Assembly (NCBI GenBank): GCA_003281405.1
Contig: QCCD01000002.1
Coordinates: forward strand, 124,001 to 188,000
Direction: 5' to 3'
DNA from: Prochlorococcus sp. AG-347-K16
Lineage (GTDB): Bacteria > Cyanobacteriota > Cyanobacteriia > PCC-6307 > Cyanobiaceae
Length of the DNA stretch: 64,000 bases
Shown one piece after another: positions 24,896-36,277 of the stretch; the stretch's first letter is position 1; every line of letters starts with the position of its first letter. Made by a program: the position numbers and the translations under genes. The notes below the pieces were generated by a model. The model was not told where the DNA came from. It searched no databases and saw only the letters and a list, made by a program, of their open reading frames with translations.

Positions 24896-25789
24896 TTGAC
24901 TAATAATTCCAATAGTTTAATTTCAAAACCTGATTGGTTAAGAGTAAAAGCTCCACAAGTTGAGAGAATTGGGAATACTGCAAATTTGTTAAGTGATTTA
25001 AATCTCAATACTGTATGTCAAGAGGCAAGTTGTCCAAATATTGGTGAATGTTTTGCAAGTGGCACTGCCACTTTCCTTATAATGGGTCCTGGCTGTACTA
25101 GGGCGTGTCCATATTGTGATATTGATTTTGATAGATCTAAAAGAGAATTAGATCCAACAGAACCATATCGTTTAGCCGAAGCTGTTTATAGAATGCAACT
25201 TAAACATGTAGTAATCACATCAGTTAATAGAGACGATCTTGAGGATGGTGGCGCATCTCAATTTTTTGAATGTGTTTATCAAGTAAGAAAAAAATCGCCT
25301 GAAACTACTATTGAGCTTTTAATACCTGATCTTTGTGGAAACTGGAAAGCGCTTGAAAAAGTTCTTGATTCAAATCCGAACGTTTTAAACCATAATATTG
25401 AGACTGTGTCTTCGCTATATAAAAAAGTAAGACCTCAGGGTAAATATGAGAGAACTCTTGAGTTACTTAAAAGGACCAGAGAATATTCTCCAAAAGTTTA
25501 TACAAAGTCAGGTTTTATGCTTGGTTTAGGGGAAAAAGATGAAGAGGTTTTAAGTCTGCTGAAGGATTTAAAAAGTAATTTCGTTGATATTGTGACTATT
25601 GGCCAATACTTATCTCCTGGTCCAAATCATTTACCTGTTAAAAGATTTTTGAGTCCCTCAAAATTTAATTATTATAAAGTTTACGGGGAAAAACATTTGG
25701 ACTTTATGCAAGTAGTTAGTTCTCCTTTAACTCGTAGCAGTTACCATGCTGAAGAAATTCAAAAACTTATGAAAAAGTATCCAAGATAA
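24896..25789 (+). CDS. lipA: Lipoyl synthase
   Basis: Radical SAM enzyme inserting sulphur into octanoyl groups to make lipoate for 2-oxoacid dehydrogenases. 297 aa. The auxiliary cluster motif is [12 protein letters not shown] and the SAM-cluster motif is CTRACPYC, both near the N-terminus; a conserved RSSYHAEE lies at the C-terminus. The start is TTG at 24896, giving [16 protein letters not shown]. Convergent with the YciI-like gene, 6 nt apart. Confidence 0.96.
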   Translation: MTNNSNSLISKPDWLRVKAPQVERIGNTANLLSDLNLNTVCQEASCPNIGECFASGTATFLIMGPGCTRACPYCDIDFDRSKRELDPTEPYRLAEAVYRMQLKHVVITSVNRDDLEDGGASQFFECVYQVRKKSPETTIELLIPDLCGNWKALEKVLDSNPNVLNHNIETVSSLYKKVRPQGKYERTLELLKRTREYSPKVYTKSGFMLGLGEKDEEVLSLLKDLKSNFVDIVTIGQYLSPGPNHLPVKRFLSPSKFNYYKVYGEKHLDFMQVVSSPLTRSSYHAEEIQKLMKKYPR

Positions 25790-25795
25790 TCATTT

Positions 25796-26089
25796 TTATT
25801 TATTTGAATCTATCCACTCATTTAATTTCCATTCAACTAGATCATTTTTAATCATTGGATCATTCTTAATGATTTTTAGTGCATTTTTATAATTATTCAT
25901 CTCAATAATGAGTAATCCGCCATCACCTGGCCTCTTTAACTCATCTACTAAAAAACCACTTTTTATATTAATTCCCTCTTTTTTTAATCTTTTTATCCAA
26001 TCAATATGTTGGTTAATTATTTTTTGTTTTAAATCATGATTAATTAAGTATTCTTTTTTTATGATTTCAGTTTTTATAAAGAAAGGCAT
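25796..26089 (-). CDS. YciI-like protein
   Basis: A 97-residue ferredoxin-like fold protein of the YciI family (HIDWIKRLKKEGI; GGLLIIEMNNYKNALKIIKNDPMIK). The function of the family is largely unknown. The ATG is directly adjacent to the glutamate synthase stop (TAAATG, no gap), so it is translated in the same operon. Confidence 0.78.
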   Translation of the reverse strand: MPFFIKTEIIKKEYLINHDLKQKIINQHIDWIKRLKKEGINIKSGFLVDELKRPGDGGLLIIEMNNYKNALKIIKNDPMIKNDLVEWKLNEWIDSNK

Positions 26090-29000
26090 TTACATTTTCT
26101 TTATGCCAAGCATTTCTTCTTCGCTTGGGGGAACTATTAATTTGAAAGTACTCTTGTAATAAGACCAATTTTCAATGATTTTGGCAGCCTTTAAGCTATT
26201 TGTTTTTGCTCGATATTCTCTAATAATTTCAAATAAGATATCTCCCTGCTTTGATGAAGTTATTTTATGAATGCTAACTATTTCCTTGTTAACTTTACTA
26301 CTTAAATCGTTCTTCTCATCGATTATAAAAGCTATACCACCAGTCATGCCCGCACCAATATTCCTTCCTATGGAACCTAGAATAACTACTTTCCCACCAG
26401 TCATGTATTCACAACAATGATCACCTGCTCCTTCTGTTACCGCTGTAGCTCCACTATTTCTTACTGCAAATCTTTCTCCCGATTTTCCTAATGCAAATAA
26501 TTTCCCACCTGTTGCTCCATAAAGACAGGTGTTTCCTAAAATAACCTGTTCAGAGGAAGTTTTTTCTATTTTTGGTGGAATTATTGTGAGTATTCCTCCA
26601 TTCATTCCTTTACAAACATAATCATTTGCTTCTCCGATTAATTGAACATTCATTCCCTTCAATAAAAAGGCACCAAAGCTTTGTCCTGCATATCCTTTGA
26701 AATTTAAGTTGAGTTCGCCATGGAAGCCAGTGTTGCCATGTAGTTCTGCGATTTCGCCTGATATTTTCGCGCAAACACTTCTATCTGTATTTTTTATCTC
26801 AATTTCTTTGGTTAATATTTCGTGATTTTTAATTGAATCTATAAATTTAGTTTCAGACAAAAACTCGTCTTCTAATACAGAACCATTACTATGGGCATTT
26901 TTTGAATGTTTTAACCATGATCTATCGGAGGTTGAGTGTTTATTTATTAATGAAGAAAGATCAATATTAGAAGTTTTTGGAAGATTGATATTTCTTGCAG
27001 AAAGAAATTCTTGATTACCAATCAGTTCTTCTATATTAGAAACACCGATACTACTCATTATCTGTCTTACTTCTTCAGCAATATACAAGAAAAAATTGAC
27101 AACATTTTCTGGAATACCTTTAAATCTTTTTCTTAATTCTTCTTTTTGAGTGGCAACTCCAACAGGACACTTGTTTGTATGACAAACCCGAGCCATTATG
27201 CATCCTTCAGCAATCATCGCTACAGAACCAAAACCGTATTCTTCAGCACCTAGTAAAGCTGCAATAACTACATCCCAGCCTGTTTTAAGACCTCCATCCG
27301 TTCTCAAAATTACTCTTTCGCGTAAGTTATTCTCTAAAAGAGATTTATGAACCTCTGCAACACCTAGTTCCCATGGTAAACCTGCATGTTTAATAGAACT
27401 CAGAGGTGAAGCACCTGTACCTCCATCATGGCCTGATATTTGAATTACATCTGCATTAGCTTTGCTTACTCCCGCAGCAATAGTGCCTATACCAATTTCA
27501 GAAACAAGTTTAACGCTTACTTTCGCTTTTGGATGAACTTGGTGTAAGTCGTGGATAAGTTGAGCTAAATCTTCAATTGAATAAATATCATGATGCGGTG
27601 GAGGAGATATTAAAGCTACTCCAGGTTTACTATTTCTTAGTTTTGCGATGTAAGAATCAACTTTTGGACCAGGCAATTGTCCCCCTTCTCCGGGTTTTGC
27701 ACCTTGAGCCATTTTAATTTCAAGTTGTTTACCACTTCTTAGATATTCAGGTGTAACTCCAAATCTTCCTGATGCTATTTGTTTAATAGCTGAGCATGCG
27801 GTATCTCCATTTTCTAAGCCTTTAATAAATGGCAACGTCGCTGATTGAGTATTTTCATCGATATCATTTAAAACATTAAAACGAGCTGGATCTTCTCCCC
27901 CTTCTCCACTATTACTTTTCCCACCGATTCTATTCATTGCAACTGCTAAAACTTCATGCGCTTCTCTGGATAAAGCACCTAAACTCATTCCTCCAGTACA
28001 GAACCTTTTGCAAATTGATTCAACACTTTCAACTTCCTCTAATGGAATACTTTTTCTTTTTGAATTAATTGTTAGTAAATCTCTAAGGGATGTTGTCGGT
28101 CTATTACTAATAAGTTTTTTGTAAGTTTCAAAATGATCGTATCCTGGCCCTTGTTTTACCGCTGAATGTAAAACTTTGGACATTTCTGGGTTATTGGAAT
28201 GATATTCTCCATTATTTCTAAATTGTACAAATCCTAAAAATTCTAATTTCTTTAAATCGATCTCTGGATAGGCTTTTGTATGTATTGAAAGTGTTTCATT
28301 AGTTAATTCTTTTAATGTTATGCCAGCGATACGGCTTGTTGTACCATCAAAAGCAATTTTTATTAAGTCAGATCCAAGGCCTACAGCTTCAAAAATTTGT
28401 GAACCATGGTAACTAGATAAAAGTGAGATGCCTATTTTTGAGAGAATTTTTCTTAAACCGTCTTCTAGAGCTTTTTTAATATTTTCTTGAACATCAATTA
28501 TTGATAATGGATTTATTTTTTTGCTATCAATGAGTTTTTGTGTTTTTGGATGTTTTAACCAGTGTCTACCTGCTTCGAAGGTCAACCAAGGGCAAACTGC
28601 ACTTGCTCCATATCCAATTAAACAAGCTAAGTGATGAGTGCTCCAACATTGACCGGTCTCAATTATTAGAGAAGCTTTTAGTCTGATTTCTTTTTTTAGA
28701 AGATAATGATGAATAGCTCCAACAGCAAGTAAAGGAGGTATAAAAGTCTTTTTAGGATTAATTCCCTTATCAGAAATAATAAGTAAAGAGCAACCTTCAC
28801 TTATTGAGAGCTCACTCTGTTTACAAATTGCTTTTAATTGGTTCTCTAAGCCTTGAATACCTTCCTCTAAATCAAACAAACTTGAAATTGTCTGAGATTT
28901 AATTTTTGACTTTTTGATGGAAATGAGTTCTTGCTCATTCAGAATCGGACTTTTTAAATGAATAAAAGGTTTAGCATCTTTAATCTCAAATGGTGTACAT

Positions 29001-30661
29001 CTTTCTCCTAGATGCATCTCTAAACTCATTACAAGTTTTTCTCTCAGAGGGTCAATAGGAGGATTAGTAACTTGCGCAAATCTTTGCTTAAAGTAGTCGT
29101 ATAAAATGTGTGGCTTAGATGAAAGAACTGCTAATGGGATGTCGTCGCCCATGCAATAAGTAGGCTCTTTAGCTAATGAAGCCATTGAATCTAAGATAAG
29201 GTCATTATCTTCAGCTGAAAAACCGTATGCAGTTTGTTGTTGCAACAACTCAAGGTCTTTTAGTTTGCAGTCTTTCACCCATTCATTATTTTCAATTTTT
29301 ATTGTTCTATAACTGAGCAGATTTTTATAATCATGCCTTTTAGCTGCTTCAGATTTTACTTCCCAATTTCTTAGAATTCTATGTTGATGAAAATCAACTG
29401 CTAACATTTGTCCGGGTCCTAATCTACCTTTTTCAATAATTCTTTCCTCTTCAAGATCTACTACTCCTGTTTCGGAACCCATTACTACAAATCCATCATT
29501 TGTAATTGAATATCTTGCAGGTCTTAGACCATTCCTATCAAGCGTTGCTCCAACAAAATTACCATCTGCAAATACTAGTAGAGCTGGACCATCCCATGCT
29601 TCTTGGAGACTAGCTGAATACTCATAAAATGCTTTGATGTCTTCTCTATTATCTAGTTCTGGTTGATCTCTAAAAGCTTCAGGAACAAGTTTTAATAATG
29701 AATCGGTTATCGGCTGGCCTGAACGAATATTAATCTCAAGAGTTGCATCAAGATTGGATGAATCACTTTTATTCACATCTACGATAGGTTTAATCTCAGA
29801 GGCTGATTCTCCCCAATAGTCATCTACATGTGTTTCGGATGCTTTTGCCCAATTAATATTTCCCAAAAGAGTATTGATTTCCCCGTTGTGCCCTAAGAAT
29901 CTCATCGGCTGAGCAAGAGGCCATTTTGGAAGAGTATTGGTACTAAATCGCCTGTGGTAAACAGAAAACGAGACCTTAAAATTCTCGTTTTTTAGATCTT
30001 GATAAAACTCAGATAATATTTCAGACCTAACCATACCTTTGTACACAACTGTTTGAGAGCTAAGTGAGGCAAAATAAAATTCACAATCGCCAACATCATT
30101 TTTAAAGGTTTCTCTTATTTTTTTTTCAATTCTTTTCCTTAACTGGAACAAAAGCTTTTCAATATTCTGATTATCCTTTCTATCTACGTATAAAATCCAC
30201 TGACTAATATATGGGACATTTGCTTTGGCTAAAGGACCTAAGATTTCATTATTAACTGGAACTTTTCTCCAAGATGTTTCTTTGATTTTTAATTTTTCTG
30301 CTTCTTCCTCACATATTGATTTACATTCTTCAATTTTCTCCTTTTTGTTAGGCATAAAAACCATACCTAAACCTCGTTCCAATTTTTGGTTATTTATTAG
30401 ATTCATTTCTTTATCTAAATAACCCCATGGAATTGAACATAAAATGCCTGCTCCATCTCCTGAGTCACTATCTCCTCCACAACCTCCTCTATGCTCCATG
30501 CAGTTAAGCCCTTTTAGGGATTGTTTGAGGACCCAGTTGCTCTCTATACCTTTAACATTTGCTATAAAACCAACTCCACAAGCATCCTTTTCACCAATTA
30601 TTCCATTTGGTGAATAACTATCTTGATATGATCCAACGATTCTTTTGATACTCTCTCCCAT
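26090..30661 (-). CDS. glsF: Ferredoxin-dependent glutamate synthase
   Basis: 1523 aa, the Fd-GOGAT of cyanobacteria: makes two glutamates from glutamine and 2-oxoglutarate using ferredoxin electrons. The N-terminal amidotransferase catalytic Cys is in EKDACGVGF after a short propeptide (about 26 residues). The FMN/3Fe-4S domain includes CIMARVCHTNKCPVGVATQ near residue 1155, with cluster cysteines. The C-terminal beta-helix domain shows GGxG repeats (GANxxGATGGKLFALGKSG-like). A single chain of this length and no gltD neighbour favour the ferredoxin form over NADPH. Long single gene; drives nitrogen assimilation. Confidence 0.96.
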   Translation of the reverse strand: MGESIKRIVGSYQDSYSPNGIIGEKDACGVGFIANVKGIESNWVLKQSLKGLNCMEHRGGCGGDSDSGDGAGILCSIPWGYLDKEMNLINNQKLERGLGMVFMPNKKEKIEECKSICEEEAEKLKIKETSWRKVPVNNEILGPLAKANVPYISQWILYVDRKDNQNIEKLLFQLRKRIEKKIRETFKNDVGDCEFYFASLSSQTVVYKGMVRSEILSEFYQDLKNENFKVSFSVYHRRFSTNTLPKWPLAQPMRFLGHNGEINTLLGNINWAKASETHVDDYWGESASEIKPIVDVNKSDSSNLDATLEINIRSGQPITDSLLKLVPEAFRDQPELDNREDIKAFYEYSASLQEAWDGPALLVFADGNFVGATLDRNGLRPARYSITNDGFVVMGSETGVVDLEEERIIEKGRLGPGQMLAVDFHQHRILRNWEVKSEAAKRHDYKNLLSYRTIKIENNEWVKDCKLKDLELLQQQTAYGFSAEDNDLILDSMASLAKEPTYCMGDDIPLAVLSSKPHILYDYFKQRFAQVTNPPIDPLREKLVMSLEMHLGERCTPFEIKDAKPFIHLKSPILNEQELISIKKSKIKSQTISSLFDLEEGIQGLENQLKAICKQSELSISEGCSLLIISDKGINPKKTFIPPLLAVGAIHHYLLKKEIRLKASLIIETGQCWSTHHLACLIGYGASAVCPWLTFEAGRHWLKHPKTQKLIDSKKINPLSIIDVQENIKKALEDGLRKILSKIGISLLSSYHGSQIFEAVGLGSDLIKIAFDGTTSRIAGITLKELTNETLSIHTKAYPEIDLKKLEFLGFVQFRNNGEYHSNNPEMSKVLHSAVKQGPGYDHFETYKKLISNRPTTSLRDLLTINSKRKSIPLEEVESVESICKRFCTGGMSLGALSREAHEVLAVAMNRIGGKSNSGEGGEDPARFNVLNDIDENTQSATLPFIKGLENGDTACSAIKQIASGRFGVTPEYLRSGKQLEIKMAQGAKPGEGGQLPGPKVDSYIAKLRNSKPGVALISPPPHHDIYSIEDLAQLIHDLHQVHPKAKVSVKLVSEIGIGTIAAGVSKANADVIQISGHDGGTGASPLSSIKHAGLPWELGVAEVHKSLLENNLRERVILRTDGGLKTGWDVVIAALLGAEEYGFGSVAMIAEGCIMARVCHTNKCPVGVATQKEELRKRFKGIPENVVNFFLYIAEEVRQIMSSIGVSNIEELIGNQEFLSARNINLPKTSNIDLSSLINKHSTSDRSWLKHSKNAHSNGSVLEDEFLSETKFIDSIKNHEILTKEIEIKNTDRSVCAKISGEIAELHGNTGFHGELNLNFKGYAGQSFGAFLLKGMNVQLIGEANDYVCKGMNGGILTIIPPKIEKTSSEQVILGNTCLYGATGGKLFALGKSGERFAVRNSGATAVTEGAGDHCCEYMTGGKVVILGSIGRNIGAGMTGGIAFIIDEKNDLSSKVNKEIVSIHKITSSKQGDILFEIIREYRAKTNSLKAAKIIENWSYYKSTFKLIVPPSEEEMLGIKKM

Positions 30662-30856
30662 AGATTATTTAATTTTATTTAGTTATTTATGTATTTCTAT
30701 TATAAAAATAAATATGAAAATAAATCTAAAAATAATGAATATTTACCAAAGAATTTTAATTTGACAAATTTTTTGAAAATTATGCTTAAAAACTTTTAGT
30801 TGGTGCTCGTTAAAGGTTATGATAGTTAGACATTTATTTTTAACTAAGTTTATTAG
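30662..30856. promoter_or_regulatory. Divergent promoter region, glsF / rpsL
   Basis: 195 nt, very AT-rich. A TATGAT -10-like hexamer at 30818-30823 lies 33 nt before rpsL, and TTGACA occurs at 30761-30766 with no well-placed -10. Promoters for both genes must be here, but the exact sites are uncertain. Confidence 0.35.
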
Positions 30857-31231
30857 ATGCCCACCATCTCCCAATTAGTAGGTTCAGAAAGAAAACGTCT
30901 GACAAAGAAAACAAAATCTCCTGCATTAAAATCTTGCCCTGAGAGAAGAGGAGTATGTACAAGAGTTTATACATCAACACCAAAAAAGCCTAATTCAGCT
31001 TTGAGAAAAGTTGCTAGGGTTAGATTAACTTCTGGTTTCGAAGTAACGGCCTATATACCTGGTATTGGACACAACTTGCAAGAACACTCTGTAGTTCTAC
31101 TAAGGGGTGGAAGAGTTAAGGATTTACCAGGAGTCAGATATCATATAATAAGAGGAACTTTAGATACGGCTGGAGTCAAAGATAGACGACAATCTAGGTC
31201 TAAGTATGGAGCAAAAGCTCCGAAAGATTAA
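30857..31231 (+). CDS. rpsL: 30S ribosomal protein S12
   Basis: S12 (124 aa), decoding-centre protein. [13 protein letters not shown] start, the [14 protein letters not shown] loop and the [14 protein letters not shown]-terminal tail are diagnostic. First gene of the str operon, followed by rpsG, fusA, tuf and rpsJ. Confidence 0.98.
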   Translation: MPTISQLVGSERKRLTKKTKSPALKSCPERRGVCTRVYTSTPKKPNSALRKVARVRLTSGFEVTAYIPGIGHNLQEHSVVLLRGGRVKDLPGVRYHIIRGTLDTAGVKDRRQSRSKYGAKAPKD

Positions 31232-31256
31232 TTTGTAAACATCACTTTCTAAAAAA

Positions 31257-31727
31257 ATGTCACGTCGTAATGCAGCAGTAAAAAGACCAGTTCTTCCAGA
31301 TCCTCAATTTAATAGTCGTCTTGCTTCAATGATGATTTCTCGACTGATGAAACATGGTAAAAAATCTACAGCCCAAAGAATATTGTCTGATGCTTTTGCT
31401 TTGATAAGTGAGAGAACAGGTGGGAATGCAGTCGAATTATTTGAGACAGCTGTAAAAAACGCTACTCCTCTTGTGGAGGTAAGAGCAAGAAGAGTTGGTG
31501 GTGCAACATATCAAGTACCCATGGAAGTACGCCAAGAGAGGGGTACAGCTATGGCTTTAAGATGGCTTGTTACATTTTCACGTGCAAGAAATGGCAAAAG
31601 TATGTCCCAAAAACTTGCTGGTGAGTTGATGGATGCAGCGAATGAAACTGGTAGTGCAGTTAAAAAAAGAGAAGATACACACAAAATGGCTGAAGCTAAT
31701 AAAGCTTTTGCACATTACAGATATTAA
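31257..31727 (+). CDS. rpsG: 30S ribosomal protein S7
   Basis: S7 (156 aa), organiser of the 16S 3' major domain. [15 protein letters not shown] start and [14 protein letters not shown] are characteristic. 25 nt after rpsL. Confidence 0.98.
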   Translation: MSRRNAAVKRPVLPDPQFNSRLASMMISRLMKHGKKSTAQRILSDAFALISERTGGNAVELFETAVKNATPLVEVRARRVGGATYQVPMEVRQERGTAMALRWLVTFSRARNGKSMSQKLAGELMDAANETGSAVKKREDTHKMAEANKAFAHYRY

Positions 31728-31824
31728 TTTCATCAAAAAGGTGCTTAAGTAGTTTATTATTAATAAAGTTTGCTTTTAGAGTGAACTACACTAATCAACA
31801 ATTATTTTATTTGGAGCTTTAAAA

Positions 31825-33900
31825 TTGGCACGCGACTTTCCCCTAGAACGAGTAAGGAACATAGGTATAGCCGCCCATATCGATGCAGGGAAGACAACAA
31901 CGACCGAACGAATTTTGTTTTATTCAGGTGTGGTTCACAAGATAGGAGAGGTTCATGATGGTGCTGCCGTAACAGATTGGATGGATCAAGAGAGAGAAAG
32001 AGGAATAACCATCACTGCTGCAGCAATATCTACTAGTTGGCAAGATCACAGAATTAATATTATTGATACGCCTGGACACGTAGACTTTACTATTGAAGTA
32101 GAAAGATCAATGCGAGTCCTGGACGGAGTCATAGCTGTATTTTGTGCAGTTGGTGGAGTTCAACCTCAATCCGAAACAGTTTGGCGTCAAGCAGATAGAT
32201 ACTCTGTCCCAAGAATGGTTTTTGTTAATAAAATGGACAGAACAGGTGCGGATTTTCTAAAAGTTAATAAACAAATTAAAGATCGACTCAAGGCAAATGC
32301 TCTCCCAATACAGCTACCTATTGGAGCTGAAGGTGATCTTACAGGTATTATTGATTTAGTCGCCAACAAAGCATATCTTTATAAAAATGACTTAGGTACT
32401 GATATACAAGAAGCACCAATCCCATCTGAAATGGCAGAGGAAGCCGCTGAGTGGAGAAATAAGTTGATGGAGAGTGTTGCAGAAAATGATGAAGAATTAA
32501 TTGAGATATTCCTTGAAACGGGGGAATTATCCACAGAACAACTTAAGAAAGGTATTAGAGAAGGTGTTTTAAAGCATGGGTTAGTTCCCGTATTATGCGG
32601 TTCAGCTTTTAAGAATAAAGGAGTACAACTTGTATTAGATGCTGTTGTTGATTACTTGCCAGCTCCAGTTGATGTTAAACCAATACAGGGTGTTCTACCA
32701 AGTGGCAAAGAAGATGTTAGACCTTCTGATGATAATGCTCCTTTCAGTGCATTAGCCTTCAAAGTGATGTCTGATCCTTATGGTAAATTAACCTTTGTAA
32801 GAATGTACTCAGGTGTTCTTTCAAAGGGGAGTTATGTTATGAATTCTACTAAGGATGCAAAAGAGAGAATTTCTAGATTAGTGATTCTTAAAGCTGATGA
32901 AAGAGAAGAGGTTGATGAATTGAGGGCTGGAGATTTAGGAGCTGTATTAGGTCTAAAGAATACAACAACTGGTGATACGTTATGTAATACTGATGATCCC
33001 ATAGTCTTAGAGACATTGTTTATCCCTGAACCAGTTATCTCTGTGGCTGTTGAGCCAAAAACTAAAGGCGATATGGAAAAATTATCAAAAGCTTTAACTG
33101 CCTTGTCTGAAGAGGATCCAACCTTTAGGGTAAGTACAGACCCTGAGACAAATCAAACTGTTATTGCAGGTATGGGTGAGTTGCACCTAGAAATTCTTGT
33201 CGACAGAATGTTAAGGGAATTTAAAGTTGAAGCAAATATAGGAGCTCCCCAAGTTTCATATAGAGAAACCATTAGGTCTAGTTCTAAAGGTGAAGGTAAA
33301 TATGCAAGACAGACGGGAGGAAAAGGTCAATATGGTCACGTAATTATTGAAATGGAACCTGCTGAAGTTGGTAAAGGTTTTGAATTTGTAAACAAAATTG
33401 TCGGCGGAGCTGTACCAAAAGAGTATATTGGTCCTGCATCTAATGGAATGAAAGAAACCTGTGAATCTGGTGTTCTTGCCGGTTATCCACTTATTGATGT
33501 AAAAGTAACACTAGTCGATGGATCATTCCACGATGTAGACTCATCTGAAATGGCCTTCAAAATTGCAGGTTCTATGGCTTTTAAAGATGGGGTTAAAAAA
33601 TGCAATCCTGTCCTATTAGAGCCTATGATGAAAGTTGAGGTCGAAAGTCCCGATGACTTTCTTGGATCTGTAATTGGTGATCTCTCCTCTAGAAGAGGTC
33701 AAGTAGAAGGACAATCTGTTGATGATGGATTGTCTAAGGTACAGGCCAAAGTGCCCTTAGCCGAAATGTTCGGTTATGCCACTCAACTCCGATCAATGAC
33801 TCAAGGTCGGGGTATATTTTCAATGGAGTTCGCAAATTATGAGGAAGTTCCTCGTAATGTTGCTGAAGCTATCATTTCCAAGAATCAGGGCAACTCCTGA
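31825..33900 (+). CDS. fusA: Elongation factor G
   Basis: Translocation GTPase (691 aa, normal length). G1 [11 protein letters not shown]3 DTPGHVDF and G4 NKMDRTG are present, with domains II-V following (GGKGQYGHV in domain IV). The start is TTG at 31825 ([12 protein letters not shown]), 97 nt after rpsG, with a GGAG about 10 nt upstream. Third gene of the str operon. Confidence 0.98.
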   Translation: MARDFPLERVRNIGIAAHIDAGKTTTTERILFYSGVVHKIGEVHDGAAVTDWMDQERERGITITAAAISTSWQDHRINIIDTPGHVDFTIEVERSMRVLDGVIAVFCAVGGVQPQSETVWRQADRYSVPRMVFVNKMDRTGADFLKVNKQIKDRLKANALPIQLPIGAEGDLTGIIDLVANKAYLYKNDLGTDIQEAPIPSEMAEEAAEWRNKLMESVAENDEELIEIFLETGELSTEQLKKGIREGVLKHGLVPVLCGSAFKNKGVQLVLDAVVDYLPAPVDVKPIQGVLPSGKEDVRPSDDNAPFSALAFKVMSDPYGKLTFVRMYSGVLSKGSYVMNSTKDAKERISRLVILKADEREEVDELRAGDLGAVLGLKNTTTGDTLCNTDDPIVLETLFIPEPVISVAVEPKTKGDMEKLSKALTALSEEDPTFRVSTDPETNQTVIAGMGELHLEILVDRMLREFKVEANIGAPQVSYRETIRSSSKGEGKYARQTGGKGQYGHVIIEMEPAEVGKGFEFVNKIVGGAVPKEYIGPASNGMKETCESGVLAGYPLIDVKVTLVDGSFHDVDSSEMAFKIAGSMAFKDGVKKCNPVLLEPMMKVEVESPDDFLGSVIGDLSSRRGQVEGQSVDDGLSKVQAKVPLAEMFGYATQLRSMTQGRGIFSMEFANYEEVPRNVAEAIISKNQGNS

Positions 33901-33945
33901 TCTCTAAACTAAAACACTCTTAAACCCTCGATTCTTTAATTCACA

Positions 33946-35145
33946 ATGGCTCGCGAGAAGTTCGAAAGGAACAAACCACATGTCAACATAGGTACTATTG
34001 GCCATGTTGATCATGGAAAAACAACATTAACTGCTGCTATTACAAATGTATTAGCCAAAAAAGGTCAAGCTCAAGCTCAAGACTATGGAGACATTGATGG
34101 TGCTCCTGAAGAAAGAGAGCGTGGAATTACCATTAATACAGCTCATGTTGAATATGAAACTGAAGGCAGACATTATGCCCATGTTGATTGTCCAGGACAT
34201 GCTGATTATGTAAAAAACATGATCACAGGGGCCGCCCAAATGGACGGAGCGATTCTGGTTTGTGCGGCTACAGATGGTCCCATGGCTCAAACAAAAGAGC
34301 ATATTCTTTTAGCTAAACAGGTTGGAGTTCCTGCTCTTGTAGTTGCTCTAAATAAGTGCGATATGGTCGATGATGAAGAAATTATTGAACTTGTTGAGAT
34401 GGAAATTAGAGAACTTTTAGATAGTTATGATTTCCCTGGTGATGATATTCCTATAGTTCAAGTTTCCGGTTTAAAAGCTCTCGAAGGAGATTCAACTTGG
34501 GAATCAAAGATTGAAGAATTAATGAAAGCAGTCGATGCAAGCATTCCTGAGCCTGAAAGAGAAGTTGATAAACCATTCTTGATGGCTGTAGAAGATGTTT
34601 TCTCGATTACCGGTAGAGGTACTGTTGCTACTGGAAGAATTGAGAGAGGTAAAGTTAAGGTAGGAGAAGAAGTAGAAATAGTTGGAATAAGAGACACAAG
34701 ATTAACAACTGTTACTGGTGTAGAAATGTTCCGAAAACTTCTAGATGAAGGAATGGCTGGTGATAATGTTGGTTTACTTTTACGAGGTGTACAAAAAGAA
34801 GATATTGAGAGAGGAATGGTTCTTGTTAAGAAAGGATCCATTACTCCTCATACTCAGTTCGAAGGAGAAGTTTATGTTCTCAAAAAAGAAGAGGGCGGAA
34901 GACATACTCCTTTCTTTGCTGGATATAGACCACAGTTCTACATCAGAACAACTGATGTGACAGGTCAAATAACTGCATTCACCTCTGATGATGGCTCTAA
35001 TGTTGAAATGGTTATGCCAGGAGACAGAATTAAGATGACTGGAGAATTAATTTGTCCAGTAGCTATTGAACAAGGTATGCGATTTGCAATCCGTGAAGGT
35101 GGGCGTACTATCGGTGCCGGGGTTGTTTCTAAAATACTTAAATAA
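33946..35145 (+). CDS. tuf: Elongation factor Tu
   Basis: Aminoacyl-tRNA delivering GTPase (399 aa). [11 protein letters not shown]-loop, [21 protein letters not shown] and NKCDMVD motifs. 45 nt after fusA; appears to be in the operon. Followed by a hairpin. Confidence 0.98.
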
Positions 35146-35196
35146 GTTACTTGAATTTAAAATTTAACCTTAATCATCTACTATAGATACATGGAT

Positions 35197-35222
35197 AAGG
35201 GTCATTGATTAAAATGACCCTT
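35197..35222 (+). terminator. Stem-loop between tuf and rpsJ
   Basis: AAGGGTCATT-GATTAA-AATGACCCTT: a perfect 10-bp stem with a 6-nt loop, 51 nt after the tuf stop. No T-run follows (CACTAG), so it is not a classic terminator. It may limit read-through, be an RNA-processing site, or stabilise upstream mRNA, so that rpsJ is expressed less than tuf. Confidence 0.5.
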
Positions 35223-35243
35223 CACTAGAAGTTATTTGAAACT

Positions 35244-35564
35244 ATGACGGCATCAATTGCACAACAAAAAATAAGAATAAGACTGAAAGCATTCGACAGA
35301 AGAATGCTCGATTTATCTTGTGACAAAATAATCCAAACTGCTGATAATACTGCTGCCTCAGCAATTGGGCCAATACCTTTACCTACAAAAAGAAAGATTT
35401 ATTGTGTTCTTAGATCTCCACATGTTGACAAAGATTCCAGAGAGCATTTTGAAACAAGAACACATAGAAGAATAATAGATATCTACAGTCCTTCTGCAAA
35501 AACTATTGATGCTTTAATGAAACTAGATCTTCCTAGTGGCGTAGATATAGAAGTTAAACTTTAA
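35244..35564 (+). CDS. rpsJ: 30S ribosomal protein S10
   Basis: S10 (106 aa). [45 protein letters not shown] and [11 protein letters not shown] are family signatures. Placed after tuf, as in many cyanobacteria, separated by the stem-loop. Confidence 0.98.
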   Translation: MTASIAQQKIRIRLKAFDRRMLDLSCDKIIQTADNTAASAIGPIPLPTKRKIYCVLRSPHVDKDSREHFETRTHRRIIDIYSPSAKTIDALMKLDLPSGVDIEVKL

Positions 35565-35620
35565 TAAATCCCGAAACCGCCCTAAATTGATTAGTATAAA
35601 TAAAAAGAAATGAGGTTTAA

Positions 35621-36277
35621 ATGGGAGAACTCTCAGTAAGGGAATTACCTTTATTTCCTTTGCCAGAGGTAGTTCTTTTTCCTCAAGAAGTGTTGCCTTT
35701 GCATATTTTTGAATCGAGATATAGGATGATGCTTCAATCTGTTCTTGAAAGTGATTCTATGTTTGGAGTTATCAAGTGGGATCCAACTACCAAAAGTATG
35801 GCTAATGTTGGATGTTGCGCACAAATTATAAAACATCAAACTGCAGAGGATGGGAGAAGTAATATTATCACTCTCGGACAACAAAGATTTCAAGTTTTAG
35901 AAATTATGCGTTCGACGCCATTTTATTCCGCCATGGTTAGTTGGATTAGCGATGATAATATTAATGACTTTCAAAAATTAGATTCTCTAAAAGACTCAGT
36001 AAAAGAAGCACTTAGTGACGTTATAAATTTAACAAGTAAATTGACTAATACCAAGAAAAATCTTCCTGACAAATTACCTGACAACCCATTGGATTTATCA
36101 TTTTGGATTGGAGCTCATTTGGGCGGGCCTGTTGCGGAGGAACAGCAAAGACTTCTTGAAGAAAGAAATACTTTTACCCGTTTGCAAAGAGAATATGAAA
36201 TGCTTGATCATACAAGAAAACAACTTGCAGCAAGAACAGTATTGAAAGAAAGTTTTCCTGATACAAAAGAAAATTAA
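35621..36277 (+). CDS. LON substrate-binding domain protein
   Basis: A 218-residue protein with only the N-terminal LON (PUA-like) domain: LPLFPLPEVVLFPQEVLPLHIFESRY is the opening signature (residues 8-33), followed by ITLGQQRFQVL. No ATPase or protease domain. Widespread in cyanobacteria; function unclear. The stop is directly joined to the next start (TAAATG). Confidence 0.88.
   Translation: MGELSVRELPLFPLPEVVLFPQEVLPLHIFESRYRMMLQSVLESDSMFGVIKWDPTTKSMANVGCCAQIIKHQTAEDGRSNIITLGQQRFQVLEIMRSTPFYSAMVSWISDDNINDFQKLDSLKDSVKEALSDVINLTSKLTNTKKNLPDKLPDNPLDLSFWIGAHLGGPVAEEQQRLLEERNTFTRLQREYEMLDHTRKQLAARTVLKESFPDTKEN

Noticed and set aside
34051-34968. Several reverse or shifted frames within tuf
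   Set aside because: Shadows of the highly expressed, codon-biased tuf gene; the same holds for frames inside infB, rne, rpoB, glsF and fusA.
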